A stretch of DNA of 64,000 nucleotides from Serratia grimesii NBRC 13537 (GCF_001590905.1 NZ_BCTT01000019.1:1-64000); one strand, 5' to 3'; positions 22,482-33,524 are shown, counted from the stretch's first letter. The notes: generated from the sequence alone by a model not told the origin. A program made the numbers and translations.

Positions 22482-23390
22482 GTGCGCTATTTACCTAAGT
22501 TGCAGCAGTTAAAGGTATTCCAACAGGTCATCCGCAGCGGCAGCATCCGTGGTGCGGCTCGCGCCCTGGGGCAATCCCAACCTGCAGTGAGCCGTAGCAT
22601 CCGCGAACTGGAGCAAACGTTGGAAACCCAGTTAATTCTGCGCAGTAGCCAAGGGATGACGTTGACCGCAACCGGTCGTGCTTTTTCGCTGCGGATGCAG
22701 CTTATCCTGGAGGAATTGCAGCGCGCTTCCGATGAGATCCAGCAACTCAATCAACATTCACAGGGTAGCGTCGCCATCGGCTGCTCTTCGTTACTGGCAC
22801 TTACGGTACTGCCGGGGCTGGTAGATGCATTCAAATGTCAGTTCCCGCAAGCCAACCTGATAATCCGCGAAGCGCAGCTATCTACTCTGTTGCCGGCCTT
22901 GCGTGAGGGGAGACTGGATTTCGTCGTCGGCACTGTTAGCCCTGGACTTCCGCTGGAAGAAATGTGTCATGAGCCGTTATTCAACGCGCCATTTTGCATT
23001 ATCGCACGTGATGGGCACCCGCTGGCGCAGGCAACGTCGCTGGATGATTTGCGGCAAGCCAAGTGGCTGCTGCCGGAAACCGACATGGGGTATTATCATC
23101 AATTACAGTCAGTACTCGGAAACTTTTATCAACAGTTGACCCATGCGCCGATTCGTTCGGATTCTGTAGTCTGTGGACTGAACATGGTGTTGGAAACGGA
23201 CTGTTTGACTATCGTGGCGCGGGCGATGAGCAACCCGTTCTCTTTGCGGGGAAAATTGGCAATCCTGCCTATCGACACTTTGCCACAGGCGCAATATGGC
23301 GTGCTGTATTCGCAAAAATCGCCGCTGACAGTGACGGCGCGGCGATTTCTCGATTTATTACGTACCCATTGCCAACGCTACAGCTGGTAG
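22482..23390 (+). CDS. LysR family transcriptional regulator
   Basis: A 302-residue LysR regulator. The winged HTH is at residues 5-63 (LQQLKVFQQVIRSGSIRGAA, then LGQSQPAVSRSIRELEQTL), followed by a substrate-binding domain from about 92. The start is GTG 22482, giving (M)RYLPKLQQL, with a G-rich SD at 22471-22477. The nearby ATG 22478 reads into a stop after six codons. It is divergent from the MFS-M20 pair across 195 bases (22287-22481), which it most likely regulates. Its stop is 3 bases from the convergent yhfA stop. Confidence 0.88.
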   Translation: MRYLPKLQQLKVFQQVIRSGSIRGAARALGQSQPAVSRSIRELEQTLETQLILRSSQGMTLTATGRAFSLRMQLILEELQRASDEIQQLNQHSQGSVAIGCSSLLALTVLPGLVDAFKCQFPQANLIIREAQLSTLLPALREGRLDFVVGTVSPGLPLEEMCHEPLFNAPFCIIARDGHPLAQATSLDDLRQAKWLLPETDMGYYHQLQSVLGNFYQQLTHAPIRSDSVVCGLNMVLETDCLTIVARAMSNPFSLRGKLAILPIDTLPQAQYGVLYSQKSPLTVTARRFLDLLRTHCQRYSW

Positions 23391-23392
23391 GG

Positions 23393-23800
23393 TCAGGCTA
23401 CGTCGCGGATCTCGAAGCTGTGAGTCACACTGGCGGCCTTACTCAGCATCAATGACACCGAGCAGTATTTCTCTGCCGAGAGGTTCACTGCCCGCTCAAC
23501 GACTTTGTCGCTCAGATCCTTACCGGTCACGATAAAATGCAGGTTGATATGGGTGAACAAACGCGGTGCTTCTTCACGTCGTTCAGAAGTCAGCTTGACC
23601 TCGCAGTCGCGCACATCATTACGCCCTTTTTGCAAGATCGACACCACATCGATAGCACTGCACCCCCCCACCGACATCAGCACCATTTCCATCGGGCTAG
23701 GCGCTTTATCGCCCGCATTGCCGTCCATCAATACCTGATGGCCAGACGCGGATTCACCCAGAAACGTTAACCCTTCCACCCACTTAACTCTTGCCTGCAT
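23393..23800 (-). CDS. yhfA: OsmC family protein YhfA
   Basis: A 135-residue OsmC/Ohr-fold protein: MQARVKWVEGLTFLGESASGHQVLMDG, GGCSAIDVVSILQKGR carrying one conserved Cys, and EKYCSVSLML carrying the second. In this superfamily the two cysteines reduce organic hydroperoxides; the role of YhfA itself is not established. ATG 23800 matches the E. coli N-terminus closely. It is divergent from crp, as in E. coli. Confidence 0.92.
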   Translation of the reverse strand: MQARVKWVEGLTFLGESASGHQVLMDGNAGDKAPSPMEMVLMSVGGCSAIDVVSILQKGRNDVRDCEVKLTSERREEAPRLFTHINLHFIVTGKDLSDKVVERAVNLSAEKYCSVSLMLSKAASVTHSFEIRDVA

Positions 23801-24179
23801 GCTGGTCACTCCGGTTAATTTCTTAAAATCAGGGTACGCTTTCGCATAGAAACTGGCAACGGAACCTGATGCTAATCATGCTGAAGCGAGACAACACAAG
23901 ACACCCGCCTCACTCTGTGCTACAAACAGAGCCGCAATAAATCTTTCCGGGACACTGATTTCAGGGAAACTCCCAGGGAAAGGCTCCTTTACCGGTATGT
24001 TAACAGAATGTAGCTTGCAGCTCTCCCGGCAAGTTAATATGCTAGAGCGACAGCGTATATTTATGACACGCCTCAAAATCTGCTGATAGCCACCATTAAA
24101 ACAACGGCGACAACAGGTTTTACAGGGAACTCTGACCCCTGTGACACAAGGCAGCGATAACAACAGAGGATAACAGCGA
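23801..24179. other. Divergent yhfA-crp regulatory region
   Basis: A 379-base gap without a gene. It should hold the crp promoter(s), a long crp leader and the yhfA promoter. The bases just before crp (ATAACAGAGGATAACAGCG) resemble the E. coli crp translation initiation region as I remember it. I could not place a consensus CRP site; TGTGACACAAGG at 24139-24150 contains only one half. Confidence 0.5.
24015..24043 (+). promoter_or_regulatory. Candidate crp promoter
   Basis: TTGCAG (24015-24020), a 17-base spacer and TATGCT (24038-24043) form a plausible sigma-70 promoter about 130 bases before crp, compatible with the long leader known for crp in E. coli. Assigned by eye only. Confidence 0.4.
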
Positions 24180-24812
24180 ATGGTTCTCGGCAAACCGCAA
24201 ACAGACCCTACTCTCGAATGGTTCCTGTCTCATTGCCATATCCACAAATATCCATCCAAAAGTACGCTGATTCACCAAGGTGAAAAGGCCGAAACGCTTT
24301 ACTACATCGTTAAAGGCTCCGTCGCGGTGCTGATTAAGGATGAAGAAGGTAAAGAGATGATTTTGTCCTACCTTAACCAGGGGGATTTCATCGGCGAGCT
24401 TGGATTATTTGAAGAAGGTCAGGAGCGTAGCGCCTGGGTTAGGGCGAAAACCGCCTGTGAAGTGGCTGAAATTTCCTACAAGAAATTCCGCCAGCTAATT
24501 CAGGTCAACCCAGACATCCTGATGCGCCTGTCAGCCCAGATGGCAAACCGTCTGCAGATAACGTCTGAGAAAGTGGGTAACCTCGCCTTCCTCGACGTTA
24601 CAGGCCGTATCGCGCAAACACTGCTGAACCTGGCAAAACAACCTGATGCCATGACCCATCCTGATGGTATGCAGATTAAAATTACTCGCCAGGAAATTGG
24701 CCAGATCGTCGGTTGTTCACGTGAAACCGTTGGCCGTATTCTGAAAATGCTGGAAGATCAAAACCTGATCTCCGCCCACGGCAAAACTATTGTCGTTTAC
24801 GGCACGCGTTAA
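24180..24812 (+). CDS. crp: cAMP-activated global transcriptional regulator CRP
   Basis: A 210-residue CRP, near identical to E. coli CRP. The cAMP pocket residues are present (Met = 1): Glu73, Arg83, Ser84, Thr128 and Ser129. The C-terminal helix-turn-helix [20 protein letters not shown] carries the DNA-contact residues Arg181, Glu182 and Arg186. It is the global regulator of carbon catabolism. It ends at a strong terminator whose T-run runs into the start region of yhfK. Confidence 0.98.
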   Translation: MVLGKPQTDPTLEWFLSHCHIHKYPSKSTLIHQGEKAETLYYIVKGSVAVLIKDEEGKEMILSYLNQGDFIGELGLFEEGQERSAWVRAKTACEVAEISYKKFRQLIQVNPDILMRLSAQMANRLQITSEKVGNLAFLDVTGRIAQTLLNLAKQPDAMTHPDGMQIKITRQEIGQIVGCSRETVGRILKMLEDQNLISAHGKTIVVYGTR

Positions 24813-24818
24813 TCACTG

Positions 24819-24851
24819 AAAAAACGGCGCGATGTTTCGCGCCGTTTTTTT
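24819..24851 (+). terminator. crp rho-independent terminator
   Basis: AAAAAACGGCGCGA pairs with TCGCGCCGTTTTTT around a 4-base loop, followed by T. It is a very strong intrinsic terminator. Its last T residues abut an in-frame ATG (24852) of the yhfK frame. Confidence 0.9.
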
Positions 24852-24866
24852 ATGCCCCAAGTCATC

Positions 24867-26942
24867 ATGTGGCGCCGACTGATTTACCACCCGGAAGTCA
24901 ATTACGCACTGCGGCAAACGCTGGTGCTGTGCCTGCCAGTGCTACTCGGCCTGTTGATCGGCCAACTGCAATACGGACTGTTATTTTCCCTGGTTCCTGC
25001 CTGCTGTAATATTGCCGGGCTGGATACCCCTCACAAACGCTTCTTCAAACGCCTGATCGTCGGTGGTTCGCTATTTGCACTCAGCAGCCTGCTATTACAG
25101 CAAGCATTGCTGTGGCACCTGCCGTTGCCGGTACTGATGCTCGGCCTGGCGCTGCTCCTCGGCGTAAGCGGTGAAATCAGCCCGTTACATGCCCGCCTGC
25201 TACCCGCCTCGTTGGTTGCGGCCATCTTTTCTCTCAGCATGGCCGGTACGGTTCCGCTTTGGCACGCGCCGTTGCTATACGTCGTGGGCACAGCCTGGTA
25301 CGGCCTGTTTACCTGGTTCTGGTTCACGCTGTGGAAAGAGCAACCAATGCGCGAGTCGCTCAATCAGCTCTATCTGGAACTGGCAGATTACTTTGAAGCC
25401 AAATATTCGCTGCTGACCCAACATACCGATCCACAGACCGCGTTACCGCCCCTGTTGGTGCGCCAGCAAAAAGTGATGGATCTAATCACCCTGCTGTATC
25501 AGCAGCTTAACTTTCTACCGCACGCCAGTAACCTCGAGCAAAAACGCCTGCAGCGTACTTTTCAGGTCGCACTGGATTTGCAGGAACACATTACCGTCAG
25601 CCTGCATCTACCGGAAGAAGTGCAAAAACTGGTGGAACAGAGCCAAGCCGAAGCGATCATCCGCCGTAATGCACAGGTGATTGCCGGCCGCCTGCGCACG
25701 GTGGCGCACGATATTCTTTATCACCAGCATTCTCAGCGCTTCAATATGGACAATGAACTGGCGGCACTAGAAAAAGTGGCGACGCAGCACCCAGACAACC
25801 CGGTTGGGCAGTTCTGTTACTACCATTTCAGTCGCATCGCCCGTCTGCTGCGCACTCAGCACCCGCTTTACCGTCGCGATTTGATGGCCAATCAAAACCG
25901 CCTGCCTTTCTGGCCCGCCTTGGTCAGCTATCTGTCATTCAAATCCAACGCCCTGCGCAATGCGGCGCGATTGGGTGTCACACTTGCTGCGGGCAGTAGC
26001 CTCGGGATGGTTTTCAACCTGCCTAAACCTTACTGGATCCTGTTGACCATCATGCTGGTGAGCCAGAACGGCTATAACGCCACCCGGGTACGTATCCAGC
26101 ACCGTGCACTCGGTACTTTGGTCGGGCTGGTGATCGCTGCTGGCCTGCTGCAATTGCAGCTGCCTGAAGCAGAAACGCTCAGCGTGATGCTGGTGATCAC
26201 TCTGCTCGCCTACTTGGTCTCGCGTAAAAACTACGGGCTGGCGGTGATTGGCTTTACGGTGACAGCGGTCTACACCTTGCAATTACTGGCGCTAAACGGC
26301 ACCCATTTCTTGGTACCGCGCCTGATCGATACCTTGATTGGGTGTGTGCTGGTGTTCGGTAGCACCATCTGGTTGTGGCCGCAGTGGCAAAGCGGCTTGC
26401 TGCGTAAAAACGCCCACCAGGCGCTGGAGAACGATCAACAGGCATTGCGTTTGCTGCTGGAAGAGCAAGAACCCGACCCCAGTGCACTGGCCTATGCCCG
26501 TATGCAGGTCAATCAGGCGCACAATGCGCTTTTCACCTCGTTGAATCAGGCGATGCAGGAACCGGGATTTGAATCGAGCTATCTGGCGGATATGCGCCTG
26601 TGGGTGACACACAGCCAGTTTATTGTCGAACACCTTAATGCGATGACTATTCTGGCGCGCGAGCACTATATGCTGACGCCAAAACTGGCGGAGGAATATC
26701 TGCAATCTTGTGAGATTGCGCTGCAAAGCTGTCAGCAACGGCTGGAGTACGACGGGCCAAGCAGTGGCAACAGCATTATGCAGCCGCCGGACTTGCACCC
26801 TGATATGCCGGTGACCGAAATGGAACGCCACCTGCGGCGTATTTTGTCGCACCTGAGCGTCATGCATACCATCTCGTCATTGGCCTGGAGCCAACGCCCA
26901 CATCATGGCATTTGGCTGAAGCGTAAACTCCGCGATCAATAA
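24867..26942 (+). CDS. yhfK: YhfK, FUSC/YccS-type inner-membrane protein
   Basis: A 691-residue protein with two blocks of about five to six hydrophobic segments (about residues 15-150 and 370-495), each followed by a soluble helical part. This is the YccS/FUSC aromatic-acid-exporter-like layout. It aligns by eye with E. coli YhfK from MWRRLIYHPEVNYALRQTLVL to the C-terminal RPHHGIWLKRKLRD. ATG 24867 is chosen on that basis; ATG 24852 lies in the crp terminator. Efflux function is only inferred. It converges with argD. Confidence 0.9.
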   Translation: MWRRLIYHPEVNYALRQTLVLCLPVLLGLLIGQLQYGLLFSLVPACCNIAGLDTPHKRFFKRLIVGGSLFALSSLLLQQALLWHLPLPVLMLGLALLLGVSGEISPLHARLLPASLVAAIFSLSMAGTVPLWHAPLLYVVGTAWYGLFTWFWFTLWKEQPMRESLNQLYLELADYFEAKYSLLTQHTDPQTALPPLLVRQQKVMDLITLLYQQLNFLPHASNLEQKRLQRTFQVALDLQEHITVSLHLPEEVQKLVEQSQAEAIIRRNAQVIAGRLRTVAHDILYHQHSQRFNMDNELAALEKVATQHPDNPVGQFCYYHFSRIARLLRTQHPLYRRDLMANQNRLPFWPALVSYLSFKSNALRNAARLGVTLAAGSSLGMVFNLPKPYWILLTIMLVSQNGYNATRVRIQHRALGTLVGLVIAAGLLQLQLPEAETLSVMLVITLLAYLVSRKNYGLAVIGFTVTAVYTLQLLALNGTHFLVPRLIDTLIGCVLVFGSTIWLWPQWQSGLLRKNAHQALENDQQALRLLLEEQEPDPSALAYARMQVNQAHNALFTSLNQAMQEPGFESSYLADMRLWVTHSQFIVEHLNAMTILAREHYMLTPKLAEEYLQSCEIALQSCQQRLEYDGPSSGNSIMQPPDLHPDMPVTEMERHLRRILSHLSVMHTISSLAWSQRPHHGIWLKRKLRDQ

Positions 26943-26960
26943 GGGCGCCGTATGGCGCCC
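26943..26960. terminator. Hairpin between yhfK and argD
   Basis: GGGCGCC (26943-26949) and GGCGCCC (26954-26960) flank a GTAT loop between convergent stops. No clear T-run follows on either side, so it may be a weak or factor-dependent terminator. Confidence 0.5.
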
Positions 26961-26979
26961 CCGTTATCAAGACAACGCA

Positions 26980-28221
<1,242 letters not shown>

Positions 28222-28243
28222 TCAGTCTTTTGGTTGCGATTGA

Positions 28244-28282
28244 GTGAAAATATAATCACAAAATATGCATAAAAAACCAATA
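28244..28282 (-). promoter_or_regulatory. Putative ArgR operator upstream of argD
   Basis: GTGAAAATATAATCACAA, followed after 3 bases by an AT-rich sequence containing ATGCATAAAAAA, resembles two adjacent ARG boxes. Each box has the form TGAAT, four A/T bases, ATTCA, in imperfect copies. The site lies 46-85 bases upstream of argD, where ArgR acts in E. coli. Confidence 0.4.
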
Positions 28283-28328
28283 AAGGGCAAACGCAAATCG
28301 TCTTCGCGGTTAAAAAAAACCTAACCGA

Positions 28329-28904
28329 TTAACTTTTAAGGAAATTATCCAACAGCTGGTGGCCCTGCTCGCTAAGGATACTCTCCGGGTGGAACTGCAC
28401 CCCTTCCAGCGCCAGTTGGCGGTGGCGGATCCCCATAATTTCATCGCGTACGCCGTCGCGCTCGCTCCAGGCCGTCACTTCAAAACAGTCCGGCAAAGTA
28501 GCAGCCTCAAGCACCAACGAGTGGTAGCGCGTCACGGTCAAAGGATTGTTCAGCCCGTGAAAAACACCGCTGTCGAAATGGCGGATCGCCGAGGTTTTAC
28601 CGTGCATTACCTCACGGGCACGCACTACCTTGGCACCAAAGGCCTGCCCCAGTGCCTGGTGCCCCAGGCAAACGCCAAGGATCGGCAATTTACCGGCAAA
28701 ATGCCGGATAGCCGCCAGCGAGATGCCGGCTTCATTCGGGGTACAAGGACCGGGGGAGATCACTAAACGCTGCGGCGCCAGCCGTTCGATATCGGTCAGT
28801 TGCAGCTCATCATTGCGCTTTACCAACACCTCGGCGCCCAATTCGCAGAAGTACTGGTAAAGGTTATAGGTAAAAGAGTCGTAGTTATCGATCAACAGCA
28901 GCAT
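28329..28904 (-). CDS. pabA: Aminodeoxychorismate synthase, glutamine amidotransferase subunit
   Basis: A 191-residue class-I glutamine amidotransferase that supplies ammonia to PabB for 4-amino-4-deoxychorismate in folate synthesis. The triad is Cys79 (GVCLGHQ), His172 and Glu174 (FHPES). It could be confused with TrpG, but TrpG is normally fused or linked to trp genes, and the argD-pabA linkage supports PabA. ATG 28904 ([15 protein letters not shown]) is the conserved start. A GTAGGGG repeat lies 23 bases upstream. Confidence 0.93.
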   Translation of the reverse strand: MLLLIDNYDSFTYNLYQYFCELGAEVLVKRNDELQLTDIERLAPQRLVISPGPCTPNEAGISLAAIRHFAGKLPILGVCLGHQALGQAFGAKVVRAREVMHGKTSAIRHFDSGVFHGLNNPLTVTRYHSLVLEAATLPDCFEVTAWSERDGVRDEIMGIRHRQLALEGVQFHPESILSEQGHQLLDNFLKS

Positions 28905-28926
28905 AGTGTTTCCAACGGACATCATC

Positions 28927-28982
28927 GTAGGGGGCGAATATCTTGCCCCGATTTACACGGGCGCAGTATACAACGCCCCTAC
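28927..28982. repeat. Short palindromic GTAGGGG-type repeat
   Basis: A 56-base imperfect palindrome beginning GTAGGGGGCGAATAT and ending ATACAACGCCCCTAC. The core GGGCGAATAT, then CGATT and ACACGGGCGCAG, recurs at about 48985-49020 inside the 192-base element next to damX. It lies between yjgR and pabA. Confidence 0.65.
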
Positions 28983-29009
28983 AATACCGCCGCTACCGAT
29001 AATTTCAGC

Positions 29010-30536
29010 TTACTTTTTGCGACCACCCATAATCGAGCCCAGCACGCCACGCAGGATCTGGCGGCCAAGGTCACGTGCCATGCTCTTGGCGGCGGTTTGG
29101 ACGACACCGTCACGCTTACCGCCACGCGGGCCGGTAGAACCAAACAGAATTTCGTTCAATCCGCCCATCAAGCCACCGCCCGCCTGCTGTTGTGCCTGAG
29201 GTTGTGGTGCTGGCTGGCCTGCTTGCGGCGTGCCAACGGTAGAAAAACCCTGAGCTGACAGTTTTTCATAGGCAGACTCACGGTCAACCATATCTTCGTA
29301 ACGCCCATACAGCGGCGACTTATTGATCGCACTGTTCAGCCCTTCAGCCCCCAGCATGCCCATCTTGGATTCCGGCGCGATCACCATCGCCCGTTCCACC
29401 ACATTAGGACGCCCTTTTTCATCGAGGAAAGAGACCAACGCCTCGCCCACGCCCAGTTCGGTGATCGCCGTTTCGGCATCGAAGGCCGGATTGGCACGCA
29501 TGGTTTGTGCCGCAGCCTTCACCGCCTTCTGGTCACGCGGCGTAAAAGCACGTAACGCATGCTGTACGCGATTACCTAACTGCCCCAGCACGCTGTCCGG
29601 GATATCCAGTGGGTTCTGGGTCACAAAGTAGATGCCGACGCCTTTGGAGCGGATCAGGCGCACCACCTGCTCGATTTTGGTCAGCAATGCCGCCGGCGCA
29701 TCGTTGAACAACAGATGCGCTTCATCGAAGAAGAACACCAGCTTCGGCTGTTCCGGGTCGCCCACCTCCGGCAGGTGTTCGAATAGCTCAGCCAGGAGCC
29801 ACAGCAGGAAAACCGAATACAGTTTCGGCTGATTAATCAGCTTATCGGCCGCCAGCAGATTGATAACACCATGCCCATTGGCGTCGGTTTTCATCAGGTC
29901 ATTGATATCCAGCATCGGCTCGCCGAAGAACATATTGGCGCCCTGTTCCTCCAGCGTCAGCAAACCGCGCTGGATAGCGCCCACCGAAGCCGAAGAAATA
30001 TTGCCGTATTGGGTCTGGAACTGTTTGGCGTTGTCACCCACGTACTGCACCATGGCGCGCAGATCTTTCATATCCAGCAACAACAACGCATTATCATCGG
30101 CAATTTTGAACACCAACTGCAAAACACCGCTTTGTACGTCATTCAAATCTAACAAACGGCCCAGCAGCAATGGCCCCAAGTCTGAAACGGTCGCGCGGAT
30201 TGGGTGGCCCTTCTCGCCATAGATGTCCCATGGAATGATGGTGCAAGCTTGCGGCTGCCAGTCAGTGACACCGATGGCCGCCAAACGCGCCTGCAATTTC
30301 TCCGAGGGCACGGCTTCAGTGCCAATCCCTGAGAGATCGCCCTTCACGTCCGACAAAAATACCGGCACGCCAATGCGCGAAAACTGTTCAGCCATTTTTT
30401 GCAGCGTCACGGTTTTACCCGTCCCGGTTGCTCCGGTGATCAGACCATGGCGGTTCGCCAACGCGGGCAAAATAACCAAATCCTGTACCGGCTTACCGTC
30501 TTTCATCGCTTTGGCAATAATCCGTGCTTCACTCAT
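29010..30536 (-). CDS. yjgR: HerA-like ATPase YjgR (DUF853 family)
   Basis: A 508-residue P-loop ATPase of the HerA/FtsK superfamily. Walker A is GATGTGKT (35-42) and Walker B sits in [14 protein letters not shown] conserved arginine finger region and [22 protein letters not shown] follow. The C-terminal tail is Gln/Pro/Gly-rich (about 440-490) and ends MGGRKK. The physiological function is unknown. ATG 30536 ([11 protein letters not shown]) has AAGGAAAAG upstream; the ORF is open for 30 more codons. Confidence 0.9.
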   Translation of the reverse strand: MSEARIIAKAMKDGKPVQDLVILPALANRHGLITGATGTGKTVTLQKMAEQFSRIGVPVFLSDVKGDLSGIGTEAVPSEKLQARLAAIGVTDWQPQACTIIPWDIYGEKGHPIRATVSDLGPLLLGRLLDLNDVQSGVLQLVFKIADDNALLLLDMKDLRAMVQYVGDNAKQFQTQYGNISSASVGAIQRGLLTLEEQGANMFFGEPMLDINDLMKTDANGHGVINLLAADKLINQPKLYSVFLLWLLAELFEHLPEVGDPEQPKLVFFFDEAHLLFNDAPAALLTKIEQVVRLIRSKGVGIYFVTQNPLDIPDSVLGQLGNRVQHALRAFTPRDQKAVKAAAQTMRANPAFDAETAITELGVGEALVSFLDEKGRPNVVERAMVIAPESKMGMLGAEGLNSAINKSPLYGRYEDMVDRESAYEKLSAQGFSTVGTPQAGQPAPQPQAQQQAGGGLMGGLNEILFGSTGPRGGKRDGVVQTAAKSMARDLGRQILRGVLGSIMGGRKK

Positions 30537-30822
30537 TTTCTTTTCCTTGGACGCTCTGACACGGCGCAAAAAGCGCCTGTTGATGTCAATAAAGCTATAA
30601 GCGCGGCGTAACCCCGTCAAGGACAAACAAAAACGGAGCTACCAACCGGCTCGCGGGAGAATGAATTTAGGATTCCGCTTAAGACTGGGTTAGATTGACC
30701 ACGAACAACTTGAACAATAAAACAGCAGATCGTACTGCATCTCTACTTCGACATGATTTCATGCGGGATTTTGTTAGTCGCCAATCTCAACAAAAAGAAT
30801 ACGAACAATGGCTACAAGAAAA

Positions 30823-31548
30823 TCAACCTCGTAGCCCCAGCTCTTCTTTCAGCGCCTTCAGGTAACGACGGCTGACCGGTACCGGCTCGCCGACCGGCAT
30901 GATCATTTCCGCCGCACCGTTGTCATCAAAGCGAATTTCACGCACCTGCTCCAGATTAACCAGATACTGGCGGTGACAGCGCACCAGCGGCGTTCGCATT
31001 TCCAGCGTGCGCAGCGTCAGCTCGGTGAAGCACTCCATGCCGTCATTGCGGACCACGAACACCCCACTCAATCGCGAACGAATAGCCACAACCTCATCAA
31101 AGCGCAGTAGATAAATACGGCTGTGGCCCGTGCAGGGAATGTATTTCAGGTAACCGGCACTTTCGTCCAGCACAGCCATATTTTGTTGTCCGCGATGCTG
31201 CTGCAAGCGCTGCAACGTTTTACTCAAGCGCTTAGGTTCCGCCGGTTTCAACAGGTAATCAAAGGCGTGTTCTTCGAAAGCCTGCACCGCGTATTCATCG
31301 TAAGCGGTCAGAAACACGATATGCGGCATACGATTGGGATCGAGCATGCCCACCATCTCCAACCCGGTGATGCGCGGCATCTGTATATCCAGAAACACCA
31401 CGTCTGGCTGCAACCGATGGATACCACTGATGGCCTCTATTGCGTTAGCGCATTCACCAACAATGCTGATTCCCTCTTCTGCCTCCAGTAAATGCCGCAG
31501 GTTATCGCGAGCAGAAGGTTCATCATCAACAATCAGTACGTTTAACAT
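30823..31548 (-). CDS. btsR: LytTR response regulator BtsR
   Basis: A 241-residue response regulator. The receiver domain has phosphoacceptor Asp54 ([13 protein letters not shown]), acidic pair Asp8-Asp9 and the conserved Lys in [12 protein letters not shown]. The LytTR DNA-binding domain (about 140-240) contains [26 protein letters not shown]. It closely resembles E. coli BtsR (YehT), which answers the pyruvate sensor BtsS and activates btsT. Its start overlaps the btsS stop by one base. Its target promoter is not in this window. Confidence 0.93.
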   Translation of the reverse strand: MLNVLIVDDEPSARDNLRHLLEAEEGISIVGECANAIEAISGIHRLQPDVVFLDIQMPRITGLEMVGMLDPNRMPHIVFLTAYDEYAVQAFEEHAFDYLLKPAEPKRLSKTLQRLQQHRGQQNMAVLDESAGYLKYIPCTGHSRIYLLRFDEVVAIRSRLSGVFVVRNDGMECFTELTLRTLEMRTPLVRCHRQYLVNLEQVREIRFDDNGAAEMIMPVGEPVPVSRRYLKALKEELGLRG

Positions 31549-33233
31549 CAGGCAGCCCTCGCCAGCGGTACATTGAGCGTAATACGGGTGAATAATTGCG
31601 GCTCGCAGGCCACCTGCACGCCATAGCCATCGCCGTAGCGTACACGAATACGCTTATCCACCAGGTTCATTCCCAACCCACTGTTATTTGCCTTCGGTTG
31701 GAATAGACCCGCATTGTCGGTCACTTGCAATAGTAAACATCCGTCCTCAAGCCGTGCGCCAATATCAATTCGCCCCACGCCCAACAACTGCGACGTACCA
31801 TGCTTAATGGCATTCTCCACAATCGGTTGCAGTGAGAATGCCGGTAACCGCACCGCCAGCAACTCTTGCGGTAATGACATGGAGATCTCCAGCCGATCGG
31901 CAAAACGCGCCAGTTCGATCTGCAGATAGGCGTTCACGTGTTCAAGCTCATCCGCCAGGCTAACCTCGTCATCCGAGCGTTTCAGGTTCTTGCGGAAAAA
32001 GGTAGAAAGGTACTGCACCAACTCGCAAGCTCGGTTACCGTCACGACGGATAACCGCCACCAGCGTATTCAGGGTGTTAAACAGGAAGTGTGGGTTGACC
32101 TGCGCATGCAGCAATTTGATTTCCGACTGTGCCAACAACTGTTTATGGCGCTCATACTGCCCAGCCATAATCTGCGCGGATAACAGGCTGGCAATCCCCT
32201 CACCCAACGTCCGATTGATGGTGCTGAATAACCGACTCTTGGGTTCATAGAGTTTGATAGTACCAATCACCCGTTGGTTTTCACCGCGTAGTGGGATCAC
32301 CAGCGTTGAACCCAGTTTGCAAGCAGGATTGATCGAGCAGCAGTAGGAAAGCTCATTACCGTCAGCGTAAACCACTTCGTTATTGTCGATCGCTCGGTGC
32401 GAGTGCCCTGATGAAATCGGCGTGCCTGGCAGGTGGTGGTCGTCACCGATACCAATAAACGCCAGCAGCTTCTCGCGGTCGGTAATGGCCACGGCGCCAA
32501 TCCCCAGTTCCTGATAGATAACTCGCGCCACTTTCATGCTATTTTCCTGATCAAACCCCTGTCGCAAGATACCTTCGGTACGCTCCGCTATCTTCAACGC
32601 CTTGGCCGAAAACGCCCCGGTGTATTTCTCGAACATCGCCCGTCTATCGAGCAGGATCTGCATAAACATTGCGGCACCCACGGTATTGGCGATCAGCATT
32701 GGCAACGCAATGTGCTCCACCAGTCGCAGCGCTTCGTCGAACGGACGGGCAATCGCCAGGATAATCGCCATCTGGAGAACTTCTGTAACAAGCGCTACTC
32801 CTGCGACAAACAACGGGTTAAACAGCAAATCAATGCGACGATGGCGCATAGCGATACTGTGCACGACTCCGCCCACCAACCCTTCCGCCACGGTTGATAC
32901 CGCACAGGCAACATCGGTCATGCCGCCGAGGGTGTAGCGGTGCAGCCCCCCCGTCAGCCCGACCAGGAAACCCACCGAAGGCCCGCCCAATAAGCCTCCC
33001 AACACGGCGCCGATCGCACGGGTGTTGGCGATTGAACCTTCGACATGCAGACCGAAATAGGTGCCCATGATGCAGAACACCGAGAAAATGACGTAACACA
33101 AAAGCTTATGTGGCAGACGAATAGTCACCTGCGTCAGCGGTATGAATAGCGGGGTTTTGCTCAGTAAATAAGCAATGACAAGGTAAACACACATCTGCTG
33201 CAATAGCAGCAGAACCTGGCTAAATTCAAACAT
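31548..33233 (-). CDS. btsS: Sensor histidine kinase BtsS (pyruvate sensor)
   Basis: A 561-residue LytS-type kinase. About six hydrophobic segments at residues 1-185 form the 5TM-5TMR_LYT sensor, followed by a GAF-like domain (about 210-345). The His-kinase core has phospho-His in [15 protein letters not shown], the N-box [11 protein letters not shown] and the glycine box [10 protein letters not shown]. coli BtsS binds extracellular pyruvate at high affinity; ligand identity here is inferred from family and partner. Co-transcribed with btsR. Confidence 0.93.
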   Translation of the reverse strand: MFEFSQVLLLLQQMCVYLVIAYLLSKTPLFIPLTQVTIRLPHKLLCYVIFSVFCIMGTYFGLHVEGSIANTRAIGAVLGGLLGGPSVGFLVGLTGGLHRYTLGGMTDVACAVSTVAEGLVGGVVHSIAMRHRRIDLLFNPLFVAGVALVTEVLQMAIILAIARPFDEALRLVEHIALPMLIANTVGAAMFMQILLDRRAMFEKYTGAFSAKALKIAERTEGILRQGFDQENSMKVARVIYQELGIGAVAITDREKLLAFIGIGDDHHLPGTPISSGHSHRAIDNNEVVYADGNELSYCCSINPACKLGSTLVIPLRGENQRVIGTIKLYEPKSRLFSTINRTLGEGIASLLSAQIMAGQYERHKQLLAQSEIKLLHAQVNPHFLFNTLNTLVAVIRRDGNRACELVQYLSTFFRKNLKRSDDEVSLADELEHVNAYLQIELARFADRLEISMSLPQELLAVRLPAFSLQPIVENAIKHGTSQLLGVGRIDIGARLEDGCLLLQVTDNAGLFQPKANNSGLGMNLVDKRIRVRYGDGYGVQVACEPQLFTRITLNVPLARAA

Positions 33234-33266
33234 GGCAGCAGTTCATCCCTTAATAAAACAGATGCG

Positions 33267-33397
33267 TACCCAACGTGGTTGAAGTTGCAGTTCGGTGGTA
33301 GGCGCGAAAATCCTCAGGCACTTATTCAGGTAAGTGGCTGGGATGACACATCTGCCGGGAGCAGATTTGTACGCTGCGGCTTCAAACAAGAGGGCAT
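33267..33397. repeat. ATACCC-type imperfect palindromic repeat (copy 2)
   Basis: A 131-base element in the btsS-ppiA gap. It begins TACCCAACGTGGTTGAAGTTG, has a central CTTATTCAGGTAAGTGGCTG, and ends CTGCGGCTTCAAACAAGAGG. The central block nearly matches CTTACTTAGGTAAGTGACTG in the copy at 37336-37456. Confidence 0.6.
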
Positions 33398-33495
33398 AAC
33401 GCCGGGTTTCCGGTCTGATTATGAGCTGGCGATTAAAGCATGTGGCGGGGGAAAAAACAGTGATGCAGGTAAGGCTTCCAGGGGAAAGCAACGCA

Positions 33496-33515
33496 GCCGG
33501 CCCGCTGGGGCCGGC
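33496..33515 (-). terminator. Stem-loop downstream of ppiA
   Basis: GCCGGCCC and GGGCCGGC pair perfectly around a GCTG loop, 9 bases past the ppiA stop. On the minus strand only a short T-containing tail (GCTTTCCCC) follows, so termination strength is uncertain. Confidence 0.5.
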
Positions 33516-33524
33516 GCAAAATCA

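Noticed and set aside
22478-22498. ATG 22478 as the LysR start
   Set aside because: It reaches TAA after six codons; GTG 22482 opens the full-length LysR frame with a conserved N-terminus.
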